From positions 1-34,280 of IMG/VR virus record IMGVR_UViG_3300037502_001710: a stretch of DNA of 34,280 bases, one strand, 5' to 3'. Position 1 is the stretch's first letter, and each line of letters starts with the position of its first letter. Of the stretch, positions 1-6,247 are shown piece after piece. The DNA comes from a virus. A model generated the notes under the pieces. The model saw nothing but the letters and a program-made list of their open reading frames with translations. It was not told the origin of the DNA and did no database searches. The position numbers and the translations under genes are program-made.

Positions 1-129
1 GCTGGTCCTCCGAAAATAAGGATAGATGCCATGAAGCTGTAATTTAACTCTACAAGAGGAATGAAGGAAGATTGGTGAGAATCATCGAACGCCGGATGTA
101 GCTAGGCGTGACAGCCGGAGAGACGGCTT
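1..129. other. Non-coding left leader
   Basis: No credible coding region is seen here. The only short reading frames are a few codons long (for example ATG at 30 and at 61). A small hairpin (AGCCG, six-base loop, CGGCT) lies at about 113-128 just before the first tRNA-like fold; it has no following T-run, so I do not call it a terminator. If the genome is circular, this segment would join the right-hand end and form part of the divergent control region. Confidence 0.5.
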
Positions 130-228
130 GGGTCGGCGGCGTGGTGGGAACATGCAATATCTGCATCAGGGATATGGCTCTCCTTAAGGTGCAGAAGCCA
201 ATAGCGGGTTCGAATCCCGCCCGACCTG
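130..228 (+). tRNA. tRNA-like gene, class II (long variable arm), irregular anticodon loop
   Basis: The acceptor stem pairs seven of seven (130-136 GGGTCGG with 221-227 CCGACCT, first pair G-U). The T arm is perfect (stem 204-208/216-220, loop TTCGAAT). The D stem is 3 bp (139-141/153-155), with a GG in its loop. A long variable region at 176-203 contains GGCT/AGCC pairing. The anticodon stem ATATC/GATAT (157-161/171-175) encloses nine bases, TGCATCAGG, instead of seven, so no anticodon can be read with confidence. CAG, GCA and CAT are all present but none sits in a normal U33/purine-37 setting. No CCA is encoded. It could be a divergent Leu/Ser-type tRNA, a degenerate one, or a tRNA mimic. 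Confidence 0.6.
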
Positions 229-264
229 ATTGATAGAGTTTTTGGTAGCCAAGCCGAACGGAAA

Positions 265-292
265 CTCCGGGGCATTTTTTTTATGCGGAGGG
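265..292 (+). promoter_or_regulatory. Hairpin covering the Shine-Dalgarno of the gene at 299
   Basis: GCAT (272-275) pairs with ATGC (283-286) around a loop of seven T. CTCC (265-268) pairs with GGAG (287-290), leaving GGG as a bulge. The GGAG that pairs is the ribosome binding site of the GTG start at 299 (GGAGGG at 287-292). In the folded state the site would be masked, so translation of the small protein could depend on opening the hairpin. This is read directly from the bases; the regulatory role is inference. Confidence 0.35.
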
Positions 293-298
293 TGTGTT

Positions 299-520
299 GT
301 GAAAGCAAAGTTGGTGCATTATCAGCACAAAGACAACGGTTTAGCTTTGTACATTGTTCCGGAATCAGAAATTGAAAGAGCGGTGTTGCGAGCATTCTGG
401 GAACACGGAAAGCTTGAGACGACCAATGGCATTGCGGACAATTCAGAGCAAGGTTTTGCGGTGCGGTGGAGATGTGAACAGGTAGCCAAGCCGGTCGAGT
501 ACGAAGATCGCGGCGGTTGA
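299..520 (+). CDS. Hypothetical small protein, 73 aa, GTG start
   Basis: The start is GTG with GGAGGG six bases upstream; the reading frame is open further upstream but has no ribosome site there. I do not recognise the protein (begins VKAKLVHYQH, ends EYEDRGG). It is mixed in charge, has no membrane segment and one cysteine, and looks like a compact cytoplasmic early phage protein. It lies between two tRNA-like genes, and its ribosome site sits in a possible hairpin. The bases GGTAGCCAAGCCG occur both upstream (244-256) and near its 3' end (480-492), a short direct repeat of unknown meaning. Confidence 0.55.
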   Translation: MKAKLVHYQHKDNGLALYIVPESEIERAVLRAFWEHGKLETTNGIADNSEQGFAVRWRCEQVAKPVEYEDRGG

Positions 521-611
521 TGATCCGCTGTGGGGACAATTTTCGAAGGGTTGAAAGGAGATTGCGATGGGCGTGGAGGTGACAGATGGCGAGTGACGCA
601 GGTTGATCGTT

Positions 612-684
612 TCACCCGTGGTGTAATCCAGGAAACACACTCAGCCGAGGCTGAAAGCTGCGGGTTCAACTCCCGCCGGGTGAA
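612..684 (+). tRNA. tRNA-like gene, 73 nt, six-base anticodon loop
   Basis: The acceptor stem is perfect over seven pairs (612-618 TCACCCG with 677-683 CGGGTGA), followed by discriminator A684. The T arm is perfect (660-664/672-676, loop TTCAACT). U and G occupy positions 8 and 9. The D stem GTGT/ACAC (621-624/635-638) has a ten-base loop with GG. The anticodon arm is one base short: TCAG/CTGA (641-644/651-654) closes the six-base loop CCGAGG, and the outer pair C640-A655 is mismatched. No normal anticodon can be assigned and no CCA is encoded. The rest of the fold is too good for chance, so it is either a genuine divergent tRNA, a decayed one, or a tRNA-shaped RNA with another job. Confidence 0.6.
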
Positions 685-723
685 TTGGGTTGGTTTGGAA
701 TGTAACTTTTTGGAGGTGTGGCG

Positions 724-1098
724 ATGGAATTAATTCCAGAATGGGCGATGGAAATGAGGGCAAAAAGCCAGGTTTTGGAAACTCGGCTCGACCACTTTCC
801 AAACTGGATGAAGCGATCGATAAACGCTTATTTAATCAAGAACGGGGTCAAGAAGAAGAATTCATATTATCCTTGGATCCTGAACAGCATTGGCGACATT
901 GAATTAGATCATTGGGGGACCTGCGATGGCGGGACAGTTTTTGTAAATGAACCGTATTTTTGCCAGATGTATGGACATCAAAAGATAGCAGAACTGCTTG
1001 GATTGCATTTGACGGTTATTCCGCAAGAAAAAAGCTTTTGGTTTCCAAATAGGACGTTCCGATACGAGCTTCGTCATTCTGACATAAGCTTTTTTTAA
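724..1098 (+). CDS. Hypothetical protein, 124 aa
   Basis: I chose ATG 724 because GGAGG at 712-716 sits seven bases upstream; GTG 718 in the same frame is too close to that site. I do not recognise the product. It starts MELIPEWAME and is rich in aromatic residues. The stretch HWGTCDGGTVFVNEP near residues 64-78 looks like part of a folded enzyme or binding domain, but I cannot name a family. There is no signal peptide or membrane segment. It follows the second tRNA-like gene and begins the run of closely spaced early genes. Confidence 0.7.
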   Translation: MELIPEWAMEMRAKSQVLETRLDHFPNWMKRSINAYLIKNGVKKKNSYYPWILNSIGDIELDHWGTCDGGTVFVNEPYFCQMYGHQKIAELLGLHLTVIPQEKSFWFPNRTFRYELRHSDISFF

Positions 1099-1111
1099 CA
1101 CCGAGGCACCC

Positions 1112-1408
1112 ATGAACAAAGCAAAATTGAAAACATACATCGACACGGCCAATGCTTACCGCAAAGCTGAAGCCGAAATGCAAGCGGCAGCAAGGGAGCT
1201 AACGGGCGATCTGTTCGCTGATCGCTACACTGGCCCCATGATCGCGGAAGCAACTGGGTGGTCAAAAACGAGCGTCTACAAAGTCGCAAAGGGGCACTGG
1301 CTGGCCTCGGCTGATTACCTCGAAGCGATGATCGGGCTTGCTACCGGTGAGCCGGTAATCAAGCAGCGAGTTTCCCGAGCAGCACAACCTGACTTCCACG
1401 GAGCATAG
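1112..1408 (+). CDS. Small helix-turn-helix DNA-binding protein
   Basis: This 98-residue protein starts with ATG, with GAGG five bases upstream. Its first 30 residues are an Ala/Lys/Glu-rich helix. Residues about 42-60 (PMIAEATGWSKTSVYKVAKG) match a helix-turn-helix: a short helix, a GWS turn and a recognition helix with Thr-Ser-Val-Tyr. Proteins of this kind usually bind an operator or act as an adaptor. Its position near the start of the early run would suit a regulator of early genes, but no operator repeat is visible next to it. The family is uncertain. Confidence 0.65.
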   Translation: MNKAKLKTYIDTANAYRKAEAEMQAAARELTGDLFADRYTGPMIAEATGWSKTSVYKVAKGHWLASADYLEAMIGLATGEPVIKQRVSRAAQPDFHGA

Positions 1409-1411
1409 GCC

Positions 1412-1972
1412 ATGATCGAAAAATGGTTGCCGGTGCCAGGGTATGATGGCAAGTACGAGGTTAGCAACCTCGGCAGTATCAGATCACTTTGGACTGCCGA
1501 AAAGATTGTGCTAAGGGCAGGCAAGCAAAGCAAAGGATACCTCACTGTATCGCTGGCAGATGGAATTAGGCCAAAGCATAGCAAGAGCCATCTTGTTCAT
1601 AGATTAGTAGCGACTGCGTTTTTAGGCGATCCTCCAGAGGGAAAGACTCAGATCAATCACCTGGATGGTAATCGAGAAAACAACTGCGTCACTAATCTGG
1701 AATGGTGCGACTCAAAGCACAACGCAAGGCACGCTGTGGTGGCTTTGAAATCTGGGATAGGTCAGCGCAATAGCCGATGTAAGCTCACGGATCAGCAGAT
1801 TGCTGAAATACTTGTACGCTTGGCAAGGGGTGAGAAGTCTACTCGATTTGCTCACCTATATGGAGTTTCTGACAGGTACATCAGAGACGTTGGCAAAGGA
1901 AAGTACCGTGGCCAGTCGCACCAAGATTTTATTCAGACTGTTCGCGAACTAGATCAACTAAAAGGAGCCTAA
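1412..1972 (+). CDS. HNH endonuclease with NUMOD4-like and C-terminal DNA-binding parts
   Basis: This 186-residue protein has the layout of free-standing phage homing endonucleases. Residues 4-26 (WLPVPGYDGKYEVSNLGSIRS) are a NUMOD4-type module. Residues about 60-108 are an HNH core with VHRLVATAF (H63), INHLDGNREN (N82-H83 and N91) and TNLEWCDSKHNARHA. A C-terminal segment (residues 125-170, beginning CKLTDQQIAEIL) resembles a helix-turn-helix that would direct DNA recognition. The enzyme would nick or cut DNA and promote its own spread. It sits between small hypotheticals with no intron visible. All expected HNH residues are present, so it is probably active. Confidence 0.9.
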   Translation: MIEKWLPVPGYDGKYEVSNLGSIRSLWTAEKIVLRAGKQSKGYLTVSLADGIRPKHSKSHLVHRLVATAFLGDPPEGKTQINHLDGNRENNCVTNLEWCDSKHNARHAVVALKSGIGQRNSRCKLTDQQIAEILVRLARGEKSTRFAHLYGVSDRYIRDVGKGKYRGQSHQDFIQTVRELDQLKGA

Positions 1973-1975
1973 GCC

Positions 1976-2473
1976 ATGAGCAAAAAGACGATCGCACAAA
2001 TCACCCTTCGTGATGGCGTTTGGCGGATTGATGCACCTGGCGTGAAGGGTGGCTTTGTTTGCATGGGCGACCGTGAGGCAGATCGGGCTGCTTGGTTCGC
2101 TGAAATGGAGTACGGCTACGGCACGCCACATTCAAAGCCGTGGCCTCCAGGTGAGTGGTCCTGCGAGAAGGATCGAGCAGTGTACTACTCAGCGAGCGAC
2201 ACCGTCGAACTCTCTCCAGAGGCTCAAGCTATCTTGCTTGACCAGCCCGAGCCAAAGGACGATGAGCCGGTTGAAGGTGGTGCGATCTGCATCGCTTGTC
2301 TCTGCGCCCTGGCTGCTATTGTGATCCTGCTGATCGCAATGGTGGTCGGTATCGTGCAGTCCTTCGCTGCGATGCTCGATGACAGCCCAACAGCGGCGAC
2401 TGGTGCTTTGCTGGCGGCTTGGTGTGGTATTACAGCGTGGTTCGGGGCGTGGTCGCTGGATATTGGAGGTTGA
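1976..2473 (+). CDS. Hypothetical membrane protein, two transmembrane segments
   Basis: This 165-residue protein has AAGGAG about eight bases before its ATG. The first 100 residues are soluble and polar, with an acidic linker at 91-100 (PEPKDDEPVE). Two hydrophobic segments follow at about 103-130 and 140-160, separated by a short loop containing DDSP. The soluble domain would therefore face one side of the inner membrane. I know no family. In an early operon such a protein could act in superinfection exclusion or in membrane anchoring of replication, but nothing in the sequence decides this. Confidence 0.7.
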   Translation: MSKKTIAQITLRDGVWRIDAPGVKGGFVCMGDREADRAAWFAEMEYGYGTPHSKPWPPGEWSCEKDRAVYYSASDTVELSPEAQAILLDQPEPKDDEPVEGGAICIACLCALAAIVILLIAMVVGIVQSFAAMLDDSPTAATGALLAAWCGITAWFGAWSLDIGG

Positions 2474-2474
2474 G

Positions 2475-2873
2475 ATGGACTCAATTTTGAAGCAGCGGGA
2501 ACTGGTCGAGCAGCGGCTAAAGCAGCCGGATGATATGGGTGAGATGGCGTGGCTCTTTCGGGTCTACAGCATGATCGCAGTTGACGGCGACACATTTTAC
2601 GCCCACGTCGATTTAGGTTTCGGTGTCTGGAAAAGGGAGCGGTTCCGCCTGCTTAGGTGCAATGCTCCAGAGCGAGGACAACCGGGATGGTCGGCAGCGA
2701 AAGAAGCTCTGATCGCTGCGACGAAGTGGGATCCAGACACCTACCTTTGGTCACGTAAGACCAAACGTGACAAATACGGGCGATACCTTGCGGATGTCTG
2801 GTTCAGTGGTCGCCAAAAGTGGCTTTCTGACATCATGCTTGCCAGTGGGCTGGTCGAGGAGTACTTGCCATGA
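2475..2873 (+). CDS. Staphylococcal-nuclease-like (TNase) protein
   Basis: I chose ATG 2475 (GGAGG at 2465-2469); the open frame extends upstream only inside the previous gene. The 132 residues match the thermonuclease fold: D37-G-D39 in IAVDGDTF, R58 in RFRLL, NAPE with E66, then GxxAKEAL, and KRDKYGRYLADV with R103 near the C-terminus. These correspond to the metal-binding aspartates and the Arg-Glu-Arg catalytic set of the family, so activity is likely. The protein lacks a signal peptide, so it would act inside the cell, perhaps in host DNA breakdown or DNA processing. Its stop overlaps the next start (ATGA). Confidence 0.88.
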   Translation: MDSILKQRELVEQRLKQPDDMGEMAWLFRVYSMIAVDGDTFYAHVDLGFGVWKRERFRLLRCNAPERGQPGWSAAKEALIAATKWDPDTYLWSRKTKRDKYGRYLADVWFSGRQKWLSDIMLASGLVEEYLP

Positions 2874-3214
2874 GTGACGATTTACTAAAGCGTGCTCGCC
2901 AGTGGGCGGATCGGTTCGGACCATCGAACTGCTGGACGGGCACCAGTGGCGAAGCAGCAACGATCATTCACCATCTGCTGGAACTGATCGAGGCGAAGCA
3001 GGCGGAGGTTGATAGCTTGACTGTCAGGCTGTCAGGGCAACGGTTAGAGGGCACGATTGAGGAGGTGATGATTTATGGGCACGAGATTAGAAGCAGTGAC
3101 GTCTGCGGAGTACGATGCTGCAAGGCGAAGCTACATGGGGTCCCACAGTCTGGAGCGATTCAGGAGGAGCCCGATGGAATTCCAGTTGATGGCGAAGGGG
3201 ATGATTCAAGATAA
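2870..3214 (+). CDS. Hypothetical protein, 114 aa, 3' part overlaps the exonuclease gene
   Basis: It starts at an ATGA overlap with the nuclease gene. The first ~55 residues look like a real small phage protein: a charged helix (LLKRARQWADRFG) and a second helix (ATIIHHLLELIEAKQAEVDSL) suited to a coiled-coil. From about residue 68 the frame overlaps the exonuclease gene by 140 bp, and the composition turns Cys- and Gly-rich and unstructured. The tail is probably read-through of the overlap rather than a folded domain. Function unknown. Confidence 0.55.
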   Translation: MSDDLLKRARQWADRFGPSNCWTGTSGEAATIIHHLLELIEAKQAEVDSLTVRLSGQRLEGTIEEVMIYGHEIRSSDVCGVRCCKAKLHGVPQSGAIQEEPDGIPVDGEGDDSR

Positions 3215-3890
3215 GGACTCCAGCGCGTACGCTTTTGGGCGTGCGTTCCATTGCTGGTTCTTGGAAGGTGAGGCGGAATTCCATCATCGGTACGTGGTGA
3301 GTGAAGGACCGATCAACGAGAAGACGCTAAAGCCTTACGGTCGCGATACGAAAGCGTTTCAGGAGTGGATGGCTGCTAACGTCATGCCGGGTCAGGAGTT
3401 GATTACCGGTGAGGAATTCAGCCGGATACAGCAGATGGCGGAGGCGACGAAGGAGACAGCGGGAATCGAGTATTTCGAGCGAGGACAACCCGAGGTCACG
3501 ATTCGCGGCGACATCTTCGGTGTTGACTGCCAGAGTAGGCTGGACTTTTTGAACGCCACCGAAGGCTACTTCGTGGACGTCAAAACAGATGCCGAGCTCG
3601 ACACCTTCGTCTATCGCTTCGGCAAATTCGGCTATGCTAGGCAGCTTGCGTTTTATCGTGAGATGGTTCGGGCGTTGGGTACTGGTCATGAGTGGTCAGT
3701 ATTCGTTTTGGCCATCGAAAAGGAAATGCCGTTTCGATCGCAGCTTTACAGGGTGATGGACTCAACCTTACTTGCAGCACGGGAAGAAGTGATCCAGGCA
3801 CTGGATCAATACAAGCAGTTGCGACTGCGTGAAGGTGAGTTTGAGTGGCCGATTTCTTTAGTTTATGGGCAGAAAGTGGAGGTGATCTGA
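3075..3890 (+). CDS. RecB-like PD-(D/E)XK exonuclease
   Basis: This 271-residue protein starts at ATG 3075, behind GGAGG at 3061-3065. It carries the RecB/Cas4-type nuclease signature: H59 in FGRAFHCW, E140 in QPEVTIRG, D157 in SRLDFL, D168-x-K170 in FVDVKTD, and the QxxxY motif Q190-LAF-Y194. This matches phage PDDEXK exonucleases (exonuclease VIII-like family) that resect double-stranded ends to give single strands for annealing. The downstream Sak4-type ATPase and DUF669 protein would load on and protect that single-stranded DNA, so the three look like one recombination module. Its stop overlaps the next start (TGATG). Confidence 0.88.
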   Translation: MGTRLEAVTSAEYDAARRSYMGSHSLERFRRSPMEFQLMAKGMIQDKDSSAYAFGRAFHCWFLEGEAEFHHRYVVSEGPINEKTLKPYGRDTKAFQEWMAANVMPGQELITGEEFSRIQQMAEATKETAGIEYFERGQPEVTIRGDIFGVDCQSRLDFLNATEGYFVDVKTDAELDTFVYRFGKFGYARQLAFYREMVRALGTGHEWSVFVLAIEKEMPFRSQLYRVMDSTLLAAREEVIQALDQYKQLRLREGEFEWPISLVYGQKVEVI

Positions 3891-4546
3891 TGACCAAGTT
3901 TCAGGTTGGCGATCGGGTGCGAGTGCGGAAGCCTGCGGACGTTGAGCGGGGGCCGTTTTGGGTGGATCAGATGGACAGGTTTGACGGAACAGTCCAAGTA
4001 ATCCGACAGGTTTGCACCAGCGATGAGGTATTCAGGTTTGATGGGGATCCTATGAACTGGAATTTCCATTTCGATTGGCTTGAGCCGATTGAGCCAAAGA
4101 CGCTAAATGTTGGCGAGCCGGTTGAGCGTATGCAATCATGGGTTCCGGACGGCTACAGCGTTGTAGAAATGGCGGTGCCGGATGAGATGGCTAAGGACAT
4201 AGGCGAGGGTAAGGCGTTGGCGTGGAAGCATCCAGACAATGGCGAAGTGTATTTTGACAAAGAGATGGACATGATTCGTACTAGCGGCCATTTTTACACC
4301 ACCTACTATCCAGTCGTCGTTTCCACTACCCCACCCGCTCCGCAGTACCGAGAGCCTACGCAGGCGGACGTTGGAAAGATGGTTGAGGTCCGTGGTCGTG
4401 AAAAAGAACCTTGGCAGTATCGCGAACTCTTGGCCGTGATCGGAGACGAAAAGATCCGCAGAAGGTTTGTTTGTCGCGATTTTATTGATGGGGTCAGTTC
4501 TTTTGCTTGGGAATTCGCCCGCATCAAGATCAAGGAGTCAAAGTAA
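3890..4546 (+). CDS. Hypothetical protein with SH3/KOW-like N-terminus
   Basis: I chose ATG 3890, which overlaps the preceding stop and has GGAGG nine bases upstream; an upstream in-frame ATG lies inside the exonuclease gene. The protein has 218 residues. The N-terminus (FQVGDRVRVRKPADV) resembles small beta-barrel domains that begin with a VGDRVRV strand. The C-terminal part, from about residue 159 (REPTQADVGKMVEVR...), is a separate beta-rich domain of a style common in phage hypotheticals, with conserved-looking W and F residues. No catalytic motif is seen. Being inside the recombination block suggests a DNA-metabolism accessory role, but that is only context. Confidence 0.7.
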   Translation: MTKFQVGDRVRVRKPADVERGPFWVDQMDRFDGTVQVIRQVCTSDEVFRFDGDPMNWNFHFDWLEPIEPKTLNVGEPVERMQSWVPDGYSVVEMAVPDEMAKDIGEGKALAWKHPDNGEVYFDKEMDMIRTSGHFYTTYYPVVVSTTPPAPQYREPTQADVGKMVEVRGREKEPWQYRELLAVIGDEKIRRRFVCRDFIDGVSSFAWEFARIKIKESK

Positions 4547-5298
4547 TGGAACTCTACTCAACCCGCGTCATCAAGCCGCGTCGCACCTTCTTGTACGGCG
4601 TGGGCAAAATCGGGAAGTCAACGTTTTGTTCGGAGGCTCCTGGCGTTGTCTTCATTCAGACCGAGGACGGCTTGGCGAACATCGATGCAGTCACCTTTGG
4701 CCTTTGCACCGATCCCGAGCAGGTGTTCGACCAGATCGGACAATTGCGAACGCAAGAGCACCAGTTTCAGAACCTCGCCATTGATTCTGTGGACTGGTTT
4801 GAGAAGCTAGTTCATGAACGCATCTGCCATGAGGCTAGCGTCTCAAGCCTAATCGATATGGGGCACGGCCGCGGCTACACGATGGCGCAAGGTTGGTTCA
4901 ATCGGCTAACCAGGGAGCTAGACGCACTCATTGCTGAGCGTGGTATGGGGATCTTTTTGATCGCTCACGCTGAGCCGGTGAGGTTCGAGGATCCAGACAC
5001 CGCATCGTATGATCGCTGGCAACCTAAGCTGGCTAATCTGGTGGTCAAGCACCTGCGGGAATGGTGCGATGAAATCTTCTTCGCCTGTGAGAAAGTCGCA
5101 GTCAAGAAGGAGGAGGGGAAAATGGGGCGAGAGGTCGCAAAGGCTGTCCGCGCTGGCGGACGGATCCTGCGGACCACTCCGAAGCCGTCAGCAATGGCGG
5201 GCAATCGCTTGAAGGGGATTCCGGAAGAGATACCTTTGAGCTACGCAGAGTACGCGAAGTATCTACCACAGAACCAGGAGGTAACTAAGAATGGCTGA
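4546..5298 (+). CDS. Sak4-type RecA-like ATPase (single-strand annealing recombinase)
   Basis: The ATG overlaps the preceding TAA (TAATG). In the 250 residues, the Walker A motif is YGVGKIGKST (residues 17-26), the form typical of the Sak4/AAA_24 family. A Walker B-like strand, NLAIDSVDWF, follows at about residue 76. The frequent family feature of a sensor-like IAHAEP segment is present near residue 143. Sak4 proteins are RecA-core ATPases that help anneal single strands, usually with a phage SSB. The next gene encodes a DUF669 SSB-like protein, which supports this call. An upstream ATG at 4507 in the same frame lies inside the previous gene. Confidence 0.85.
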   Translation: MELYSTRVIKPRRTFLYGVGKIGKSTFCSEAPGVVFIQTEDGLANIDAVTFGLCTDPEQVFDQIGQLRTQEHQFQNLAIDSVDWFEKLVHERICHEASVSSLIDMGHGRGYTMAQGWFNRLTRELDALIAERGMGIFLIAHAEPVRFEDPDTASYDRWQPKLANLVVKHLREWCDEIFFACEKVAVKKEEGKMGREVAKAVRAGGRILRTTPKPSAMAGNRLKGIPEEIPLSYAEYAKYLPQNQEVTKNG

Positions 5299-5836
5299 AC
5301 TTGGAATCAATTGGGACGAAGTGCCAGAGGAGCGGAGCTATACACCGATCCCAGATGGGGACTACTTTGTGGAAATCACATCTGCCGAGCGCGATGACAA
5401 CCAGATGGAAGGTACGAGCACGCTCAAACTGGAGTACACCATCATCGACCAAAGCCCATTTAACGGGCGGACGGTGAGGAGCAATCACTCGCTATACCAT
5501 CCAGACCAATCGCGGGTTGAAATTGGTATGGCGACGCTCCAGAACGTTTGCCGAGCGATTGGGCTGATGCGACCTACTGACGATCAGCAGTTCTTGGGTG
5601 GTCAGTGCTTCGTTCGGCTGGTGGCGTCCACCGGGAAGAACGGTAAGACCTACACCAACATAAAGGTCTGGTGGTCTGTTGACTCACAAGCACCTCCTCA
5701 GAAGGGCGGAGCAATGAAGGCACCAGCGGCCAGGCCAACGGCACCCGCAGCGCCTCCACAGCAGCGACCAGCGGCACCTCCATCGGGTCCGCAGGTTTGG
5801 CGACCTGGCCAGGTGCAACCACCCAAGGGATTCTGA
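5291..5836 (+). CDS. DUF669-family SSB-like protein
   Basis: This 181-residue protein starts eight bases before the Sak4 stop, indicating coupled translation. Residues 1-125 show the DUF669 pattern: INWDEVPE at the start, IPDGDYFVEITSAE, a long beta strand TLKLEYTII, FNGRTVRSNHSLYHP, and CFVRLVASTGKNGKTYTNIK. The C-terminus (about 130-181) is a Pro/Ala/Gln-rich linker ending QPPKGF, like the tails of single-stranded-DNA-binding proteins but without the usual acidic tip. DUF669 proteins often accompany Sak4 ATPases, and the two probably work together on ssDNA. Confidence 0.82.
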   Translation: MAELGINWDEVPEERSYTPIPDGDYFVEITSAERDDNQMEGTSTLKLEYTIIDQSPFNGRTVRSNHSLYHPDQSRVEIGMATLQNVCRAIGLMRPTDDQQFLGGQCFVRLVASTGKNGKTYTNIKVWWSVDSQAPPQKGGAMKAPAARPTAPAAPPQQRPAAPPSGPQVWRPGQVQPPKGF

Positions 5837-5848
5837 TCGGAGGCAGTC

Positions 5849-6247
5849 ATGGAAGATGAGACGCTCAAGTGGCTGGATACAACCGCAGGCTGGTTAGCGT
5901 CTCGCTTCCGGACTCCAAAGGATGAGGTCTACCAGATGCTGGCGTTGCAGTTGGTATCTGGTCAGCCTCGCAAGTTCGCCCGGCTCCGCGTCATGCGTGA
6001 GCTTGGGCAGTCGGAAAGAGCCCACCAGGGGCCATCGGTTGAACGTGAGGCGGTTGAGATGGGGCAGTCAGTAGCGGAACTGACAGCGGCAGAAGTGCTG
6101 GATGAGCGATCCTGGCTGATTGTCCAGTTGCGGGTACAGCACGGCTACACCGTGAAACAGGTGGCCGATCAGCTTGGGATTTCTCGGCAGCGTGTGGGGC
6201 AAATTTACACACAGGCAATCGAACGATTGAGGGAGGAATTGGGATGA
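5849..6247 (+). CDS. Sigma-70 region 4-like DNA-binding protein
   Basis: This 132-residue protein has CGGAGG before its ATG. Residues 101-131 (TVKQVADQLGISRQRVGQIYTQAIERLREE) are a near-perfect sigma-70 region 4 helix-turn-helix, including the RQRVxQI recognition helix. The N-terminus (residues 10-35, WLASRFRTPKDEVYQMLALQ) faintly recalls the start of sigma region 2, but the core -10-binding region is missing. It could be a reduced sigma factor, an anti-sigma or adaptor for late transcription, or a plain transcription factor. Its place in the early block would suit control of the leftward late operon. Confidence 0.78.
   Translation: MEDETLKWLDTTAGWLASRFRTPKDEVYQMLALQLVSGQPRKFARLRVMRELGQSERAHQGPSVEREAVEMGQSVAELTAAEVLDERSWLIVQLRVQHGYTVKQVADQLGISRQRVGQIYTQAIERLREELG

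Noticed and set aside
113-128. A rho-independent terminator hairpin in the left leader
   Set aside because: The stem is only five pairs and no T-run follows; it is more likely part of the tRNA-leader structure or chance.
480-560. A third tRNA at the GGTAGCCAAGCCGG stretch
   Set aside because: The D-arm-like bases are not accompanied by a matching acceptor stem or a T arm with a TTCRANY loop.
530-733. A small + strand frame across the second tRNA-like gene
   Set aside because: It crosses the folded RNA and has no protein-like pattern; the RNA fold is the better explanation.
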